From positions 558,001 through 622,000 of the forward strand of contig BSNO01000001.1 of NCBI GenBank assembly GCA_030160035.1: 64,000 bases of DNA, in the 5' to 3' direction. The translations under genes were made by a program, and so were the position numbers. Position 1 is the first letter of the stretch. Each line of letters begins with the position of its first letter. The stretch is from Rhizobium albus (GTDB lineage Bacteria > Pseudomonadota > Alphaproteobacteria > Rhizobiales > Rhizobiaceae). Below the pieces are notes generated by a model. The model was given only the letters and a program-made list of their open reading frames with translations. It was not told where the DNA came from and did no database searches. Below, one piece after another: positions 9,312 to 18,773 of this stretch.

Positions 9312-10910
9312 CTATTCGGTGATCGACATCCAACGGCTGCCGTGGACGTTCATGACGTTGTCTTCCCAGCCGACAAGACGATCCGACACGAGCGCGTTGG
9401 CCGTGTAGTAGAGGATCGGAATGACCGGCACTTCCTGCAACAGGAGCGTTTCTGCCTCTTTGAGGATTTCAGCGCGCGTATCGATGTCCGTTTCCACGGA
9501 AGCCTGATCCATCAGCTCGTCGTAATCCTCGTTCACCCAGCGGGAATAGTTGAAGCCGAGATTGTCGCTCTCATGCAGGAAGAGGAAGTTCTGCGGATCT
9601 GAATAGTCGCCGATCCAGCCGGCGCGAGCGACATCGAAATCGCCGTCTTCACGCAGATAGTTGAAGTAGGTGGCGCCTTCCATTTCGACGGTCGTTGCCT
9701 GGATGCCGATATTGCCCAGCATATCGGCGATCGCGGTCATCGTGTTCGCGTTGTTTTCCGACGTGTTGTAGAGCAGCTCGATGGACAGCTCGTTTTCGCC
9801 ATAGCCGGCTTCTTCCAGAAGCGCGATCGCGGCATCTTCACGGTCCAGCATGTCGTCATTGGCGTAGGGCATTTCCGCCGGTTCGCCGTAATTGCCGATG
9901 CCCTGCGGCACGTAGGAGTGCGTCGGGATCATTGCGCCCTGCCAGATTTCCTCGGCCAGGAACTCACGGTCGATCGCCATGGACATCGCCTGTCGGACGC
10001 GCGGATCGGAGAGACCCTCCTTCGTCGTCTTCACCGGCAGATAGTAGGTACCGAGATAGGGAACGATGCGCAGCGCATCGCCGAGATTGGCTTCCATATA
10101 GTCCATCTGCTCCAGCGGTACGTCGGAACAGGAATGGACCTCGCCGGCCTCAAAGCGGCGCAGGCAGGTCGCGCGCTCTTCGAAGGGGATGTAGTTCACG
10201 ACATCGATCGCGACATTGTCCGCATCATGAAATTCGGGGTTCTTGCGCAGAACGATCTGATCGTTCGGCGTGAAGCTTTCCAGCATATAGGCGCCGTTGG
10301 TCACCAGATTGCCGGGGCTCGTATAGTTCGAGCCGTGCTCCTCGACAGACGCCTGGTGCAGCGGCAGGCCGGTCTGGTGGGTCAGAAGCTCAAGAAAATA
10401 AGGAGCCGGTGTCTTCAGGGTGATTTCCAGCGTGCGATCATCAATGGCGCGAGCTGCGATGTCTTCGAGCGCGCCATCGGCCGTGTTGGCCTCTTCGGCG
10501 CCTTCGATCACGTAGAGCATGTTGGCGTAGGGCGCTGCCGTTGCCGGATCCTGGATGCGGCGATAGGCGAAGACGAAGTCGTTTGCCGTCACCGGATCGC
10601 CGTTCGACCAGTGTGCGTCTTCGCGCAGATAGAACGTGTAGGTCATCCCGTCTTCGGAAATGTCCCACCGCTCGGCAACGCCCGGCACCACTTCGGCGTC
10701 GGCGCCTTGCACGACGAGCCCCTCGTAGAGATCGCGCATGATGTGGCCTTCCGCCACCGTCGACGTGAGATGATGATCGAGCGTCGAGGGGTCGGTGTCA
10801 TTGCCGCGGTTGTAGACCACTTCTGCGTCCTGCGCGGACGCGCCCGTCGGAAGGGCTGAAATGGCCAGCGCGGAGGCCAGCATCGTCGAAGTGAAAAGGC
10901 TCTTGAGCAT
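9312..10910 (-). CDS. oppA: Peptide ABC transporter substrate-binding protein (OppA, SBP_bac_5)
   Basis: Periplasmic binding protein of 532 aa. A signal peptide is clear: MLKSLFTS, a hydrophobic stretch, and cleavage after TGASAQ. Mature features are RGNDTDPSTLDHH and the cluster-5 signature region VVPGVAERWDISEDGMTYTF. The start ATG at 10910 is preceded by an AGGGAACACC Shine-Dalgarno; the longer frame from 11051 would place 47 non-signal residues in front. It is first in the opp operon. Substrate is most likely oligopeptides; cell-wall peptides cannot be excluded. Confidence 0.94.
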   Translation of the reverse strand: MLKSLFTSTMLASALAISALPTGASAQDAEVVYNRGNDTDPSTLDHHLTSTVAEGHIMRDLYEGLVVQGADAEVVPGVAERWDISEDGMTYTFYLREDAHWSNGDPVTANDFVFAYRRIQDPATAAPYANMLYVIEGAEEANTADGALEDIAARAIDDRTLEITLKTPAPYFLELLTHQTGLPLHQASVEEHGSNYTSPGNLVTNGAYMLESFTPNDQIVLRKNPEFHDADNVAIDVVNYIPFEERATCLRRFEAGEVHSCSDVPLEQMDYMEANLGDALRIVPYLGTYYLPVKTTKEGLSDPRVRQAMSMAIDREFLAEEIWQGAMIPTHSYVPQGIGNYGEPAEMPYANDDMLDREDAAIALLEEAGYGENELSIELLYNTSENNANTMTAIADMLGNIGIQATTVEMEGATYFNYLREDGDFDVARAGWIGDYSDPQNFLFLHESDNLGFNYSRWVNEDYDELMDQASVETDIDTRAEILKEAETLLLQEVPVIPILYYTANALVSDRLVGWEDNVMNVHGSRWMSITE

Positions 10911-11155
10911 CGATCGGTGTTCCCTATTGTCTTGTTCTTCGATGACCCCTGCAGGGACGTGCGACCACGTCTTCTGCATCCCCCACTTGTGAAGGTGTTG
11001 GAATAAAATTTCCGAGTCAAGCTGAAGCGGACCGGCCGCACGCGCTGTCAAAGGGCTTTGAATGGATCGAACGCCCGGCGTCCGGTTTTAATCGTAAAGT
11101 TGCGCAGGCGGAAATGCGACAGCCTCAGTGGCTGGTTTGCTTAGCTTCGATGGCT

Positions 11156-11689
11156 TCACCCGATTGGAGCGGGCTCGGCGCAAACGATGGGGATCAGCGG
11201 GTGATCATCCTCGAGATCGACCCAGTTGACGTTTTGCGGCATGCCGCGTTCGTCGAACTCGGTGGAATCGGTGAGGTCGGCGCGTCGGGTATCGGCGCAA
11301 TCGAAGATCTGGCGCGCCTGTAGCGTCGGCTGATAGCGCTGGACGAAGATGATATCCGCCATGACATAGCCCGGTAGCGCTTCGTTGCGCTGGATCGACG
11401 CCCGATCGACGGCGGTGAAGCGGTTGATGCGCGGCTTGATGAGCGTCCAGGGCTGGAGGGCGCCGCTATAGGTGAAGCTTTCGACGACAGCGACACGCTC
11501 GGGCAGTTCCGCAACGGTACGGCCGTACCAGGAGTAGTCGTTCCAGAGGACGAAGATGAGAAGCGACACGCCGCCGACGATCGGCATCAGGCCGCGGGGT
11601 ACGGGCTTTTTGGCAAAGCGATAAGGCAGCGAAGCGATCGCCCCGGCGCTGACGGCCACGAGCAGGCCCCCGATCAAGATAAAAAACAT
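11156..11689 (-). CDS. Conserved hypothetical membrane protein
   Basis: Protein of 177 aa that I cannot assign to a named family. Two hydrophobic segments are visible, at about residues 2-22 (FFILIGGLLVAVSAGAIAS) and 34-50 (GLMPIVGGVSLLIFVLW), followed by a soluble domain of about 125 residues rich in Asp, Arg and Pro. A single Cys pair (FDCAD and IVCAE) could form a disulfide if that domain is periplasmic. It stands alone: oppA is more than 240 bases away upstream and the symporter gene is separated by terminator-like hairpins. The ATG at 11689 has a GGGAAGAGACG purine stretch before it. Confidence 0.75.
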   Translation of the reverse strand: MFFILIGGLLVAVSAGAIASLPYRFAKKPVPRGLMPIVGGVSLLIFVLWNDYSWYGRTVAELPERVAVVESFTYSGALQPWTLIKPRINRFTAVDRASIQRNEALPGYVMADIIFVQRYQPTLQARQIFDCADTRRADLTDSTEFDERGMPQNVNWVDLEDDHPLIPIVCAEPAPIG

Positions 11690-11850
11690 CGTCTCTTCCC
11701 GCCAGGATCGCGTCGGTGCTCCCCCAAGCCCGTGCGTGATCCACCCCGATCATCGAGCGTGGACGAAGCGTCCCACGCTGCTGTGCATTCTAAAGCCCCT
11801 CATCGCCCGAATTGCGCTTTGGATCAACCAATCGCGGGCCAGAAGGTAAA

Positions 11851-11882
11851 AAGACCCCGCAAACAGAAGCTTGCGGGGTCTT
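11851..11882 (-). terminator. Rho-independent terminator of the symporter operon
   Basis: A perfect 12-bp inverted repeat: AAGACCCCGCAA at 11851-11862 and TTGCGGGGTCTT at 11871-11882, with an 8-base loop. Read on the minus strand, the stem ends in TCTTTTTACC, the expected U-tract. It lies about 55 bases past the stop of the sodium:solute symporter, whose transcription it should end. Confidence 0.85.
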
Positions 11883-11896
11883 CTCTCGTCATTTCG

Positions 11897-11927
11897 ACTG
11901 TTCCCGGCGGTAAATTCCGGGAACAGT
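11897..11927 (-). terminator. Second hairpin just past the symporter stop codon
   Basis: A perfect 11-bp inverted repeat: ACTGTTCCCGG at 11897-11907 and CCGGGAACAGT at 11917-11927, with a 9-base loop, 8 bases after the stop codon of the symporter gene. No T-run follows directly. It probably protects the 3' end or acts in tandem with the terminator at 11851-11882. Confidence 0.6.
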
Positions 11928-11935
11928 CCTGTGTC

Positions 11936-13711
11936 TTAGTGGTCCAGCGCTGCGCTGGCGCCACGCGGCGTGCGGACGCTTTCGACGAGGTCCTGGATTT
12001 CGCGCGGCGGTGCTTCGGTCGCGTTGGATACGAAGTAGGCCACGGCGAAGTTCAAAATCGCGCCGATCGTACCGAAGGATGCCGGCGAGATGCCGAAGAT
12101 CCAGCCAGCCGGATTGTCCGGCAGGATGTTGGTTTCCGGAATGAACAGGAAGCCTTTGTACGCGAAGACGTAGGCGCAGGTCGTGATCAGACCGACGAGC
12201 ATGCCTGCGATAGCACCCGACGAGTTGATCCGCTTGGAGAAGATGCCCATCATCAGCGCCGGGAAGATCGACGATGCAGCGAGGCCGAAGGCAAGTGCTA
12301 CGGTCTGAGCCGCGAAGCCGGGCGGGTTGAGCCCGAGCCAGGTGGCGAGTGCGATGGCACCGGCCATGGCGATACGGGCTGCGAGCAACTCGCCCTTTTC
12401 CGAGATGTCCGGCTTGATCACGCTCTTGATCAGATCGTGCGAGATCGCCGACGCAATGGCGAGCAGCAGGCCTGCCGCCGTGGACAGAGCGGCAGCAAGA
12501 CCACCGGCAGCGACAAGCGCAATCACCCAGCCCGGAAGGTTCGCGATTTCCGGATTGGCGAGAACCATGATGTCGTTGTTGACAGTGAGCTCGTTGCCCT
12601 GCCAGCCACGCTGCGTTGCCGTTTCGGCATAGGCTGCGTTGTTGGCATTGTAGAACTGGATGCGGCCGTCACCATTCAGGTCGTTGAAGGTGAGAAGGCC
12701 CGTGGTTTCCCAGTTGCGCATCCACTCGGGACGATCTTCATAAACGATTGCCGTTTCTTCAACCGCACCGTTGCCGGGATAGATCGTCTCGATGAGGTTG
12801 AGGCGCGCCATCGCACCGACGGCAGGCGCCGTGAGGTAGAGGATGGCGATGAAGACCAGCGCCCAACCGGCAGACCAGCGTGCGTCGGATACCTTCGGCA
12901 CGGTGAAGAACCGGATGATGACGTGAGGCAGGCCGGCAGTACCGATCATCAGGGACATGGTGAACAGGACGATGTTCAGCGTGGAGTCCGTCGAACCGGT
13001 GTACTGGTTGAAGCCGAGATCGGTGACGATCTGGTCGAGCGTCGTCAAGAGCGGCTGGCCGGACGCCGTGTGCTCGGAGAAGAGACCGAACATCGGAAGC
13101 GGGTTGCCCGTAAGCTGCAGCGAGATGAAGATCGCTGGGATCGTGTAGGCGAGGATGAGGACGATGTACTGGGCGACCTGCGTGTAGGTGATGCCCTTCA
13201 TGCCGCCAAAGACCGCGTAAAGGAACACGATCGCCGAGCCGATCAGAAGACCGGTCGTGGTATCGGTTTCCAAGAAGCGGGCGAAGGTGACGCCAACACC
13301 GGTCATCTGGCCGATAACGTAGGTGACCGAGACGACGATAAGGCAGACGACGGCCACGATACGCGCAGAGCGCGAATAGAAGCGGTCGCCGATGAATTCC
13401 GGAACGGTGAACTTGCCGAATTTGCGCAGGTAGGGCGCAAGCAGCATGGCGAGCAGCACGTAGCCGCCGGTCCAGCCCATGAGATAGGTCGAGTTGTCGT
13501 AACCGACCGAGGCGATGAGGCCCGCCATCGAGATGAACGAAGCGGCAGACATCCAGTCAGCGGCGGTCGCCATGCCGTTCATCACCGGGTGAACGCCGCG
13601 GTTAGCGGCATAGAATTCGCCGGTCGAGCCGGCGCGTGAATAGATCGCGATGCCGATATAGAGCGCGAAGCTCAGACCGACGACGATCAGATTGAGCGTA
13701 TATTGATCCAT
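11936..13711 (-). CDS. Sodium:solute symporter, large subunit (VC_2705/acetate-permease type)
   Basis: SSS-family transporter of 591 aa with about 13 hydrophobic segments. N-terminal features are YAANRGVHPVMNGMATAADWMSA and the conserved FIGDRFYS, followed later by YAVFGGMKGITYTQVAQY. A hydrophilic insert near residues 325-375 (DLNGDGRIQF, resembling an EF-hand loop) is typical of the subfamily found with a DUF4212 small subunit. The family moves acetate and other short monocarboxylates with Na+; which one here is not known. The small-subunit gene ends 21 bases upstream and two hairpins follow the stop. Confidence 0.92.
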   Translation of the reverse strand: MDQYTLNLIVVGLSFALYIGIAIYSRAGSTGEFYAANRGVHPVMNGMATAADWMSAASFISMAGLIASVGYDNSTYLMGWTGGYVLLAMLLAPYLRKFGKFTVPEFIGDRFYSRSARIVAVVCLIVVSVTYVIGQMTGVGVTFARFLETDTTTGLLIGSAIVFLYAVFGGMKGITYTQVAQYIVLILAYTIPAIFISLQLTGNPLPMFGLFSEHTASGQPLLTTLDQIVTDLGFNQYTGSTDSTLNIVLFTMSLMIGTAGLPHVIIRFFTVPKVSDARWSAGWALVFIAILYLTAPAVGAMARLNLIETIYPGNGAVEETAIVYEDRPEWMRNWETTGLLTFNDLNGDGRIQFYNANNAAYAETATQRGWQGNELTVNNDIMVLANPEIANLPGWVIALVAAGGLAAALSTAAGLLLAIASAISHDLIKSVIKPDISEKGELLAARIAMAGAIALATWLGLNPPGFAAQTVALAFGLAASSIFPALMMGIFSKRINSSGAIAGMLVGLITTCAYVFAYKGFLFIPETNILPDNPAGWIFGISPASFGTIGAILNFAVAYFVSNATEAPPREIQDLVESVRTPRGASAALDH

Positions 13712-13732
13712 TTTACCCCTCCCGAGCGCCGA

Positions 13733-13996
13733 TTACTGCTCGTCGACGTCGAATTCCCGGTCGAGCTTGTTCATGCGCCAGGCATAGAAGAAGATCAGAC
13801 CAAGAAAGACGAGGATGGAGCCCTGCTGGGCGAACCAGAAACCGAGGTCCGTACCGCCAACAGGAATGCCGGAGAGCAACGGACGCAGAATGATGCCGAA
13901 ACCGAACGAGACCAGCGCCCAGATGACGAGCGAGATCTTGATGATCCGGAGATTGGCCTGCCAATAGGCATCGGCCTGTGCGGACTTGGGATCCAA
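13733..13996 (-). CDS. Symporter small subunit, DUF4212 family
   Basis: Short membrane protein of 87 aa with two helices: IIKISLVIWALVSFGFGI and GSILVFLGLIFFYAWRMNKL. DUF4212 proteins are the partner of VC_2705-type sodium:solute symporters, and the gene is directly upstream of that partner. I place the start at a TTG (13996) because a strong GGGAGGT Shine-Dalgarno sits 7 bases before it. The in-frame ATG at 14038 would add 14 residues and has no ribosome site of its own. Confidence 0.85.
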   Translation of the reverse strand: MDPKSAQADAYWQANLRIIKISLVIWALVSFGFGIILRPLLSGIPVGGTDLGFWFAQQGSILVFLGLIFFYAWRMNKLDREFDVDEQ

Positions 13997-14214
13997 AACG
14001 ATTACCTCCCATTTCGAGCCGTGGCGCGGCCACGGCAAACCCCTGCGGCCAGCCTATGCCACCGCAAGCGAACCGTACTGCCGAGCCCGAAATGCGACCA
14101 GTTAGCCGTTCGGATTATAAACGAAGGGCGAATGCGGCCAGGAACGGGCGTTTTGCCTTTTCGCGTTGAGCACGTAGGATACGTTCAGGCTGGGGCGAGA
14201 GGAGAAAATCGGCA

Positions 14215-15969
14215 ATGATCTTAAGGTCTTGGAGTTTATCCGTCGCTGCCCTGCTCGTCTTGGCCAGCGGCGAAACGCTTGCACAGGAGGCGCGCCCTGC
14301 GCCCGAGCAGGCGACCGGGCGGATCCAGCAGGCGACTGTTTACGCACAGGATTTCATGGTCGCCGCTGCCCATCCGGCCGCCAGCGAAGCCGGATTGGCG
14401 GTTCTGGAAGCCGGCGGCAACGCCATCGACGCGATGGTTGCGGTGCAGATGATGCTCAATCTCGTCGAGCCACAGAGCTCCGGGATCGGCGGTGGTGCCT
14501 TCCTCGTCTATTTCGACGCCGAAACGGGATCGGTGCGCACGTTCGATGGGCGCGAGACGGCGCCGAAGGTCGCTGGCCCAAACCTCTTCCTTGGGCTCGA
14601 TGGTGAGCCGATGGAGTTTTTCGATGCGGTGGTCGGCGGGCGCTCGGTCGGCACGCCAGGAACGCTGAAGCTGATGGAGGAGACCCATGCGCTTTTAGGC
14701 ACCAAGCCTTTTGCCGAACTGCTTCAGCCGGCCATCGACCTGGCGGAGGACGGGTTTGAAGTAGGCCCGCGGCTTGCCGGGCAGCTGATCGGCGACGGCG
14801 CTGCGCGGCTCCAGACGTTCGAGACCGCGCGTAACTACTTCTTTTCGGGAGGAACGGCACTTCAAGCGGGAGATATCGTTCGCAATCCGGAGTTTGCCGA
14901 GACGCTGCGGCGCGTGGCGGAGGAGGGGACCGAAATCTTCTATGGCGGCGAGATCGGGCAAGCGATCGTTGAGACGGTGCGCACTGCGCCTGGTCGCCCG
15001 GGGCTGCTGTCGATCGAGGATCTCGAAGCCTATGAGATCGTGGAGCGCGAGCCGGTGTGCCATTCCTATCGCGTCTACGAAGTCTGCGGCATGGGGCCGC
15101 CCAGTTCCGGCGCGACCACGGTCGGCCAGATCCTCGGGCTGCTCGAACATTTCGACATGGCGTCGCTTGGGCCCGACGATGCCGATGCGTGGCACCTCTT
15201 CAGCGAGGCGAGCAAACTCGCCTTTGCCGACCGCGCGATGTTTCTCGCCGATGCCGACTTCGTCGACGTGCCTGTCGACGGTCTTCTCGATCCGGCCTAT
15301 CTGACCGCTCGCGCCCAATCGATCTCGCTGGATGAAGCCGCCGCTGCACCGGTAGCTCACGGCAATCCGCCGTGGCGCGCGCGAAGAGCGCAGGGACCGG
15401 ATACCTCCCCAGGCCGCGCGGGAACCAGCCATGTCTCCATTGTCGACGCGGACGGCAATGCGGTCTCTCTGACCACGACGATCGAGGGCGGGTTCGGCTC
15501 GCAACTGATGGTCGGTGGATTTCTCCTCAACAACGAGCTCACCGATTTCTCGTTTTCGCCGCGCGACGAGGCCGGCCGGCCGATCGCGAACCGTGTGGAA
15601 GGCGGGAAGAGGCCGCGCAGCTCCATGGCGCCGACGATCGTGCTGGAGGATGGAGGGCTCGAACTCGTCATCGGCTCGCCGGGCGGCGTCTCGATCATCG
15701 GCTATGTGGCGCAGGCGCTGGTGGCGACGCTCGATTGGGACATGGACCTGCAGGCCGCCATCGATCTTGGCCATGTCTTCAATGCGAATGGCCCGACAAC
15801 GCTCGAAGCAGGAACCGAAGCCGAGCGTTTCGCCGATGAGCTGACCGCCCGCAGCCATGAGGTGCGGATCGGTGACATGAACAGCGGCCTACATGCGATC
15901 CGCGTCGAGGATGGTGGATTTGCCGGTGCGGCCGACCCGCGTCGCGAGGGCCTTGTGCTGGGACGATAG
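14215..15969 (+). CDS. ggt: Gamma-glutamyltransferase
   Basis: Periplasmic enzyme of 584 aa that hydrolyses or transfers the gamma-glutamyl group of glutathione and related peptides. A signal peptide is visible (hydrophobic core SVAALLVLASG, cleavage near LAQEA). The precursor cleaves itself before the nucleophile Thr404 in GTSHVS, followed by DADGNAVSLTTT. The large-subunit motif SSGIGGGAFLV and the small-subunit motif PRSSMAPT are present. The ATG is preceded by GAGGAGAAAA. It is divergent from the symporter operon and has no obvious operon partner. Confidence 0.95.
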   Translation: MILRSWSLSVAALLVLASGETLAQEARPAPEQATGRIQQATVYAQDFMVAAAHPAASEAGLAVLEAGGNAIDAMVAVQMMLNLVEPQSSGIGGGAFLVYFDAETGSVRTFDGRETAPKVAGPNLFLGLDGEPMEFFDAVVGGRSVGTPGTLKLMEETHALLGTKPFAELLQPAIDLAEDGFEVGPRLAGQLIGDGAARLQTFETARNYFFSGGTALQAGDIVRNPEFAETLRRVAEEGTEIFYGGEIGQAIVETVRTAPGRPGLLSIEDLEAYEIVEREPVCHSYRVYEVCGMGPPSSGATTVGQILGLLEHFDMASLGPDDADAWHLFSEASKLAFADRAMFLADADFVDVPVDGLLDPAYLTARAQSISLDEAAAAPVAHGNPPWRARRAQGPDTSPGRAGTSHVSIVDADGNAVSLTTTIEGGFGSQLMVGGFLLNNELTDFSFSPRDEAGRPIANRVEGGKRPRSSMAPTIVLEDGGLELVIGSPGGVSIIGYVAQALVATLDWDMDLQAAIDLGHVFNANGPTTLEAGTEAERFADELTARSHEVRIGDMNSGLHAIRVEDGGFAGAADPRREGLVLGR

Positions 15970-16027
15970 ACAAATGCGGGCGGTCGTTTAGAGGTTCATA
16001 AACTGAACGCCGACGAGAGAGCGCAGC

Positions 16028-17869
16028 ATGGCAGTCGAGGGATCCGGATCCGATCTGGCGCAGGTGGTCGTGCTGCTCTCGGCGGGCGTGCTGGCCGTGC
16101 CGATCTTCAAGCGCCTGGGCCTCGGCTCGGTGCTCGGCTATTTCACGGCCGGCCTCATCATCGGGCCGTTCGGTCTCGGATTCTTCTCCGATCCTGAGGC
16201 GATCCTGCACATCGCCGAACTCGGCGTCGTGATGTTCCTCTTCGTTATCGGGCTGGAAATGCAGCCTTCGCGGCTCTGGAACCTCAGGCGTGAAATCTTC
16301 GGCCTCGGTCTGTCGCAGGTGTTCTTCTGCGCGTTCCTGTTGACGCTGATCGGGATCTATCTGCTCGATCTGTCGCCGGTCATCGCCTTTGTCGCGGCCT
16401 CCGGTTTTGTCTTGTCGTCGACGGCCGTCGTCATGCAGATGCTCGACGAGCGGGGCGAGACGTCCACGACGGAAGGACAGCAGGCGGTGTCGATCCTGCT
16501 TCTGGAAGACCTGATGATCGTGCCGCTGCTCGCGATCGTGACCTTCCTGGCACCTGGCGAAAGTGCCACGCTGACCCAGCGGCTTGTGGATATCGCGATC
16601 GCGATCGGCGCGGTTGCGGCGCTCATTCTCGCCGGGCGCTTCCTGCTCAATCCGTTCTTCAGCATTCTGGCGGCGGCGCGGGCGCGAGAGGTGATGACGG
16701 CAGCGGCACTTCTGGTCGTGCTTGGGTCGGCGCTGCTCATGGATGTCGGCGGCCTGTCCATGGCGATGGGCGCGTTCCTCGCTGGCGTGCTTCTGTCGGA
16801 ATCGACTTTCCGGCATCAGCTGGAAGCCGATGTGGAGCCGTTCCGCGGCATCCTGCTCGGCCTCTTCTTCCTCGCTGTCGGCATGTCGCTCGATCTCGCC
16901 GTCATCTGGGCGGAGTGGCAGGTGATCCTGCTCGCGGTAGCGGCGTTCATGGTCACGAAGTCGATCGGCATCTATGTCATCGCGCGGATATTCGGCACGG
17001 CCAACCGGGCGGCGATCACCCGCGTAGCACTCTTCGCGCAGGGTGGAGAGTTCGCCTTCGTCCTTTATGCGGCGGCGCTTGCCGGCGGCATATTCGACCC
17101 GCGCACGAACGCGATTTTCTCCGCGGTGATCATCCTCTCCATGGCGCTGACGCCGTTGATCGGCATTGCGCTGCAGCGCCTGATGCCGCGCGCGCCGACC
17201 GATCTCGATGGCATCGATGAAGCGGATGGGCTTCACGGCAACGTGTTGATCATCGGCTTCGGCCGTTTTGCTCAGGTGGCCAGCCAAGGCCTGCTCGCGC
17301 GCGGCTTCGATGTGTCGATCATCGAAAACGACGTCGAAATGATCCGGGCCGCGGCAGATTTCGGCTTCAAGGTCTATTACGGCGACGGAACGCGGCTCGA
17401 CACGCTGCATGCATCGGGCGCCAAGGAGGCCGAGGCGATCCTCGTCTGCGTCGACGATCGCGCCGCCGCCGACCGGATCGTGGAACTGGTCAAACACGAG
17501 TTTCCGCTGGCCAGGCTTTTCGTGCGTGCCTTCGATCGCGGCCACGCGCTCGATCTCATCGCGAAGGGTGTCGACTACCAGATCCGCGAGACCTTCGAAT
17601 CCGCGATGCGCTTTGGCGAGGCGGCGATGATCGAGCTTGGCGTGCCGGTCGAGGACGCGCAGGCAATCAGCGCCGACGTGCGCCGCCGCGACGAGGCGCG
17701 TTTCGAGATGCAGATCGTCGGCGATATCTATTCGGGCAGCGACCTGATGCGCGGCAACATGCCGAAGCCGACACCGCTGACGACGCCAAGGCGGGCCGGC
17801 AAGGTCTTTGGCGCCGACACGCTCGGTGAAAACACGACATCCGATCGCGAAAACGAGCGGATCGAATAG
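16028..17869 (+). CDS. CPA2 monovalent cation:proton antiporter with TrkA-N domain (KefB/KefC-like)
   Basis: Inner-membrane K+/H+ antiporter of 613 aa. About 12 hydrophobic segments fill residues 5-390, including GYFTAGLIIGPFGLGFF and VLLLEDLMI-type family motifs. A RCK/TrkA-N nucleotide-binding domain follows (VLIIGFGRFAQVASQGLL, then IIENDVEMIR and YYGDGTR). KefB/KefC efflux is gated by glutathione adducts in enterobacteria; here a glutathione-processing ggt gene lies 58 bases upstream on the same strand, so a shared electrophile or osmotic role is plausible but inferred. Confidence 0.92.
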   Translation: MAVEGSGSDLAQVVVLLSAGVLAVPIFKRLGLGSVLGYFTAGLIIGPFGLGFFSDPEAILHIAELGVVMFLFVIGLEMQPSRLWNLRREIFGLGLSQVFFCAFLLTLIGIYLLDLSPVIAFVAASGFVLSSTAVVMQMLDERGETSTTEGQQAVSILLLEDLMIVPLLAIVTFLAPGESATLTQRLVDIAIAIGAVAALILAGRFLLNPFFSILAAARAREVMTAAALLVVLGSALLMDVGGLSMAMGAFLAGVLLSESTFRHQLEADVEPFRGILLGLFFLAVGMSLDLAVIWAEWQVILLAVAAFMVTKSIGIYVIARIFGTANRAAITRVALFAQGGEFAFVLYAAALAGGIFDPRTNAIFSAVIILSMALTPLIGIALQRLMPRAPTDLDGIDEADGLHGNVLIIGFGRFAQVASQGLLARGFDVSIIENDVEMIRAAADFGFKVYYGDGTRLDTLHASGAKEAEAILVCVDDRAAADRIVELVKHEFPLARLFVRAFDRGHALDLIAKGVDYQIRETFESAMRFGEAAMIELGVPVEDAQAISADVRRRDEARFEMQIVGDIYSGSDLMRGNMPKPTPLTTPRRAGKVFGADTLGENTTSDRENERIE

Positions 17870-17872
17870 GGG

Positions 17873-18751
17873 TCAGCTTTTGGCGCGGCTGATCAGCTCG
17901 AGATAGAGCGCCGCGTGATCGAGATCCGGTTCGTGCATCGCGTGGACGAGCGTCTTGTAGCGTTCGCGAATGCTCTCGGCGAGCGGCAGCTCGATCGCGA
18001 GCGCATCCGCTTCCTTCACGATGTTGTTCATGTCCTTCAGCTGGATCGAGGATTTGGCACCCGGCGTGAAGTCGCGGCTATCCATGCGCCAGCCATGGAG
18101 TTGGAGGATCGCGGAATCGGCAAAGCCTCCCTTTAGCGCATCACGGAACGCTTCCGCGTTGCCGCCGCCGGACTGAACGAGCAGGGTCGCCTCGGCGACC
18201 GCACCGATCGTGATGCCGACGATTGCCTGGTTCGCGAGCTTCGCCAGCTGGCCCGTACCGGATGCTCCGACGCGGACCGGCCGGCCCAGAGCCTTAAGGA
18301 CAGGAGCGGCTTCATTGAATGTCGCTTCCTCGCCGCCGGCCATGATGGCGAGCGTTGCAGCTTCGGCGCCCTTGGTGCCGCCGCTGACCGGGGCATCGAG
18401 ATGACGAAGGCCCATCGCCTGAAGCCTTGCCGCATGGTCGCGGGCTTCGGCCGGGGTGATCGAGCTCATGTCGATGAAGATCGCGCCGCTCTTCATCGCG
18501 GCCGCCACGCCTTGCGCGAAGAGGAGATCCGCAACGGCCTCGCCATTGCTGACGATGGTGATGACCATGTCGGCTTCTCTCACCGCGTCGGCGGCGCTTG
18601 CTGCGATCTCCGCACCGATCTTACCGAGCGGCTCCGCTTTCTCCCTGCTGCGGTTCCAGACCGTGAGGCGGTGGCCGGCCTTGAGCAGATTTTTGGCCAT
18701 GGGCGCGCCCATGAGGCCGGTGCCCAGGAAGGCGATCTGTCGCGATGTCAT
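17873..18751 (-). CDS. NAD(P)-dependent beta-hydroxyacid dehydrogenase (3-hydroxyisobutyrate dehydrogenase family)
   Basis: Cytosolic oxidoreductase of 292 aa. The N-terminal Rossmann motif is FLGTGLMGAPMAKNL, the substrate-binding motif is DAPVSGGTKGAEAATL, and the catalytic Lys lies in KLANQ. Length and motif order match the HIBADH/GarR family; members act on 3-hydroxyisobutyrate, tartronate semialdehyde or succinic semialdehyde, and the sequence alone does not decide which. It is convergent with the antiporter gene (3 bases between stops) and probably the last gene of a unit with the hydrolase and nnr genes upstream. Confidence 0.9.
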   Translation of the reverse strand: MTSRQIAFLGTGLMGAPMAKNLLKAGHRLTVWNRSREKAEPLGKIGAEIAASAADAVREADMVITIVSNGEAVADLLFAQGVAAAMKSGAIFIDMSSITPAEARDHAARLQAMGLRHLDAPVSGGTKGAEAATLAIMAGGEEATFNEAAPVLKALGRPVRVGASGTGQLAKLANQAIVGITIGAVAEATLLVQSGGGNAEAFRDALKGGFADSAILQLHGWRMDSRDFTPGAKSSIQLKDMNNIVKEADALAIELPLAESIRERYKTLVHAMHEPDLDHAALYLELISRAKS

Positions 18752-18773
18752 GGTGGGAAACCTCGAAAGCCTG

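Noticed and set aside
11732-13639. A 635-codon open frame on the plus strand
   Set aside because: It lies opposite the sodium:solute symporter gene. Its product is a mix of Arg, Asp, Gly and Glu without any family motif or ribosome site; high GC content makes such antisense frames frequent.
15779-17545. A 588-codon open frame on the minus strand
   Set aside because: Antisense to the CPA2 antiporter gene. It is extremely charged, with no motif and no Shine-Dalgarno.
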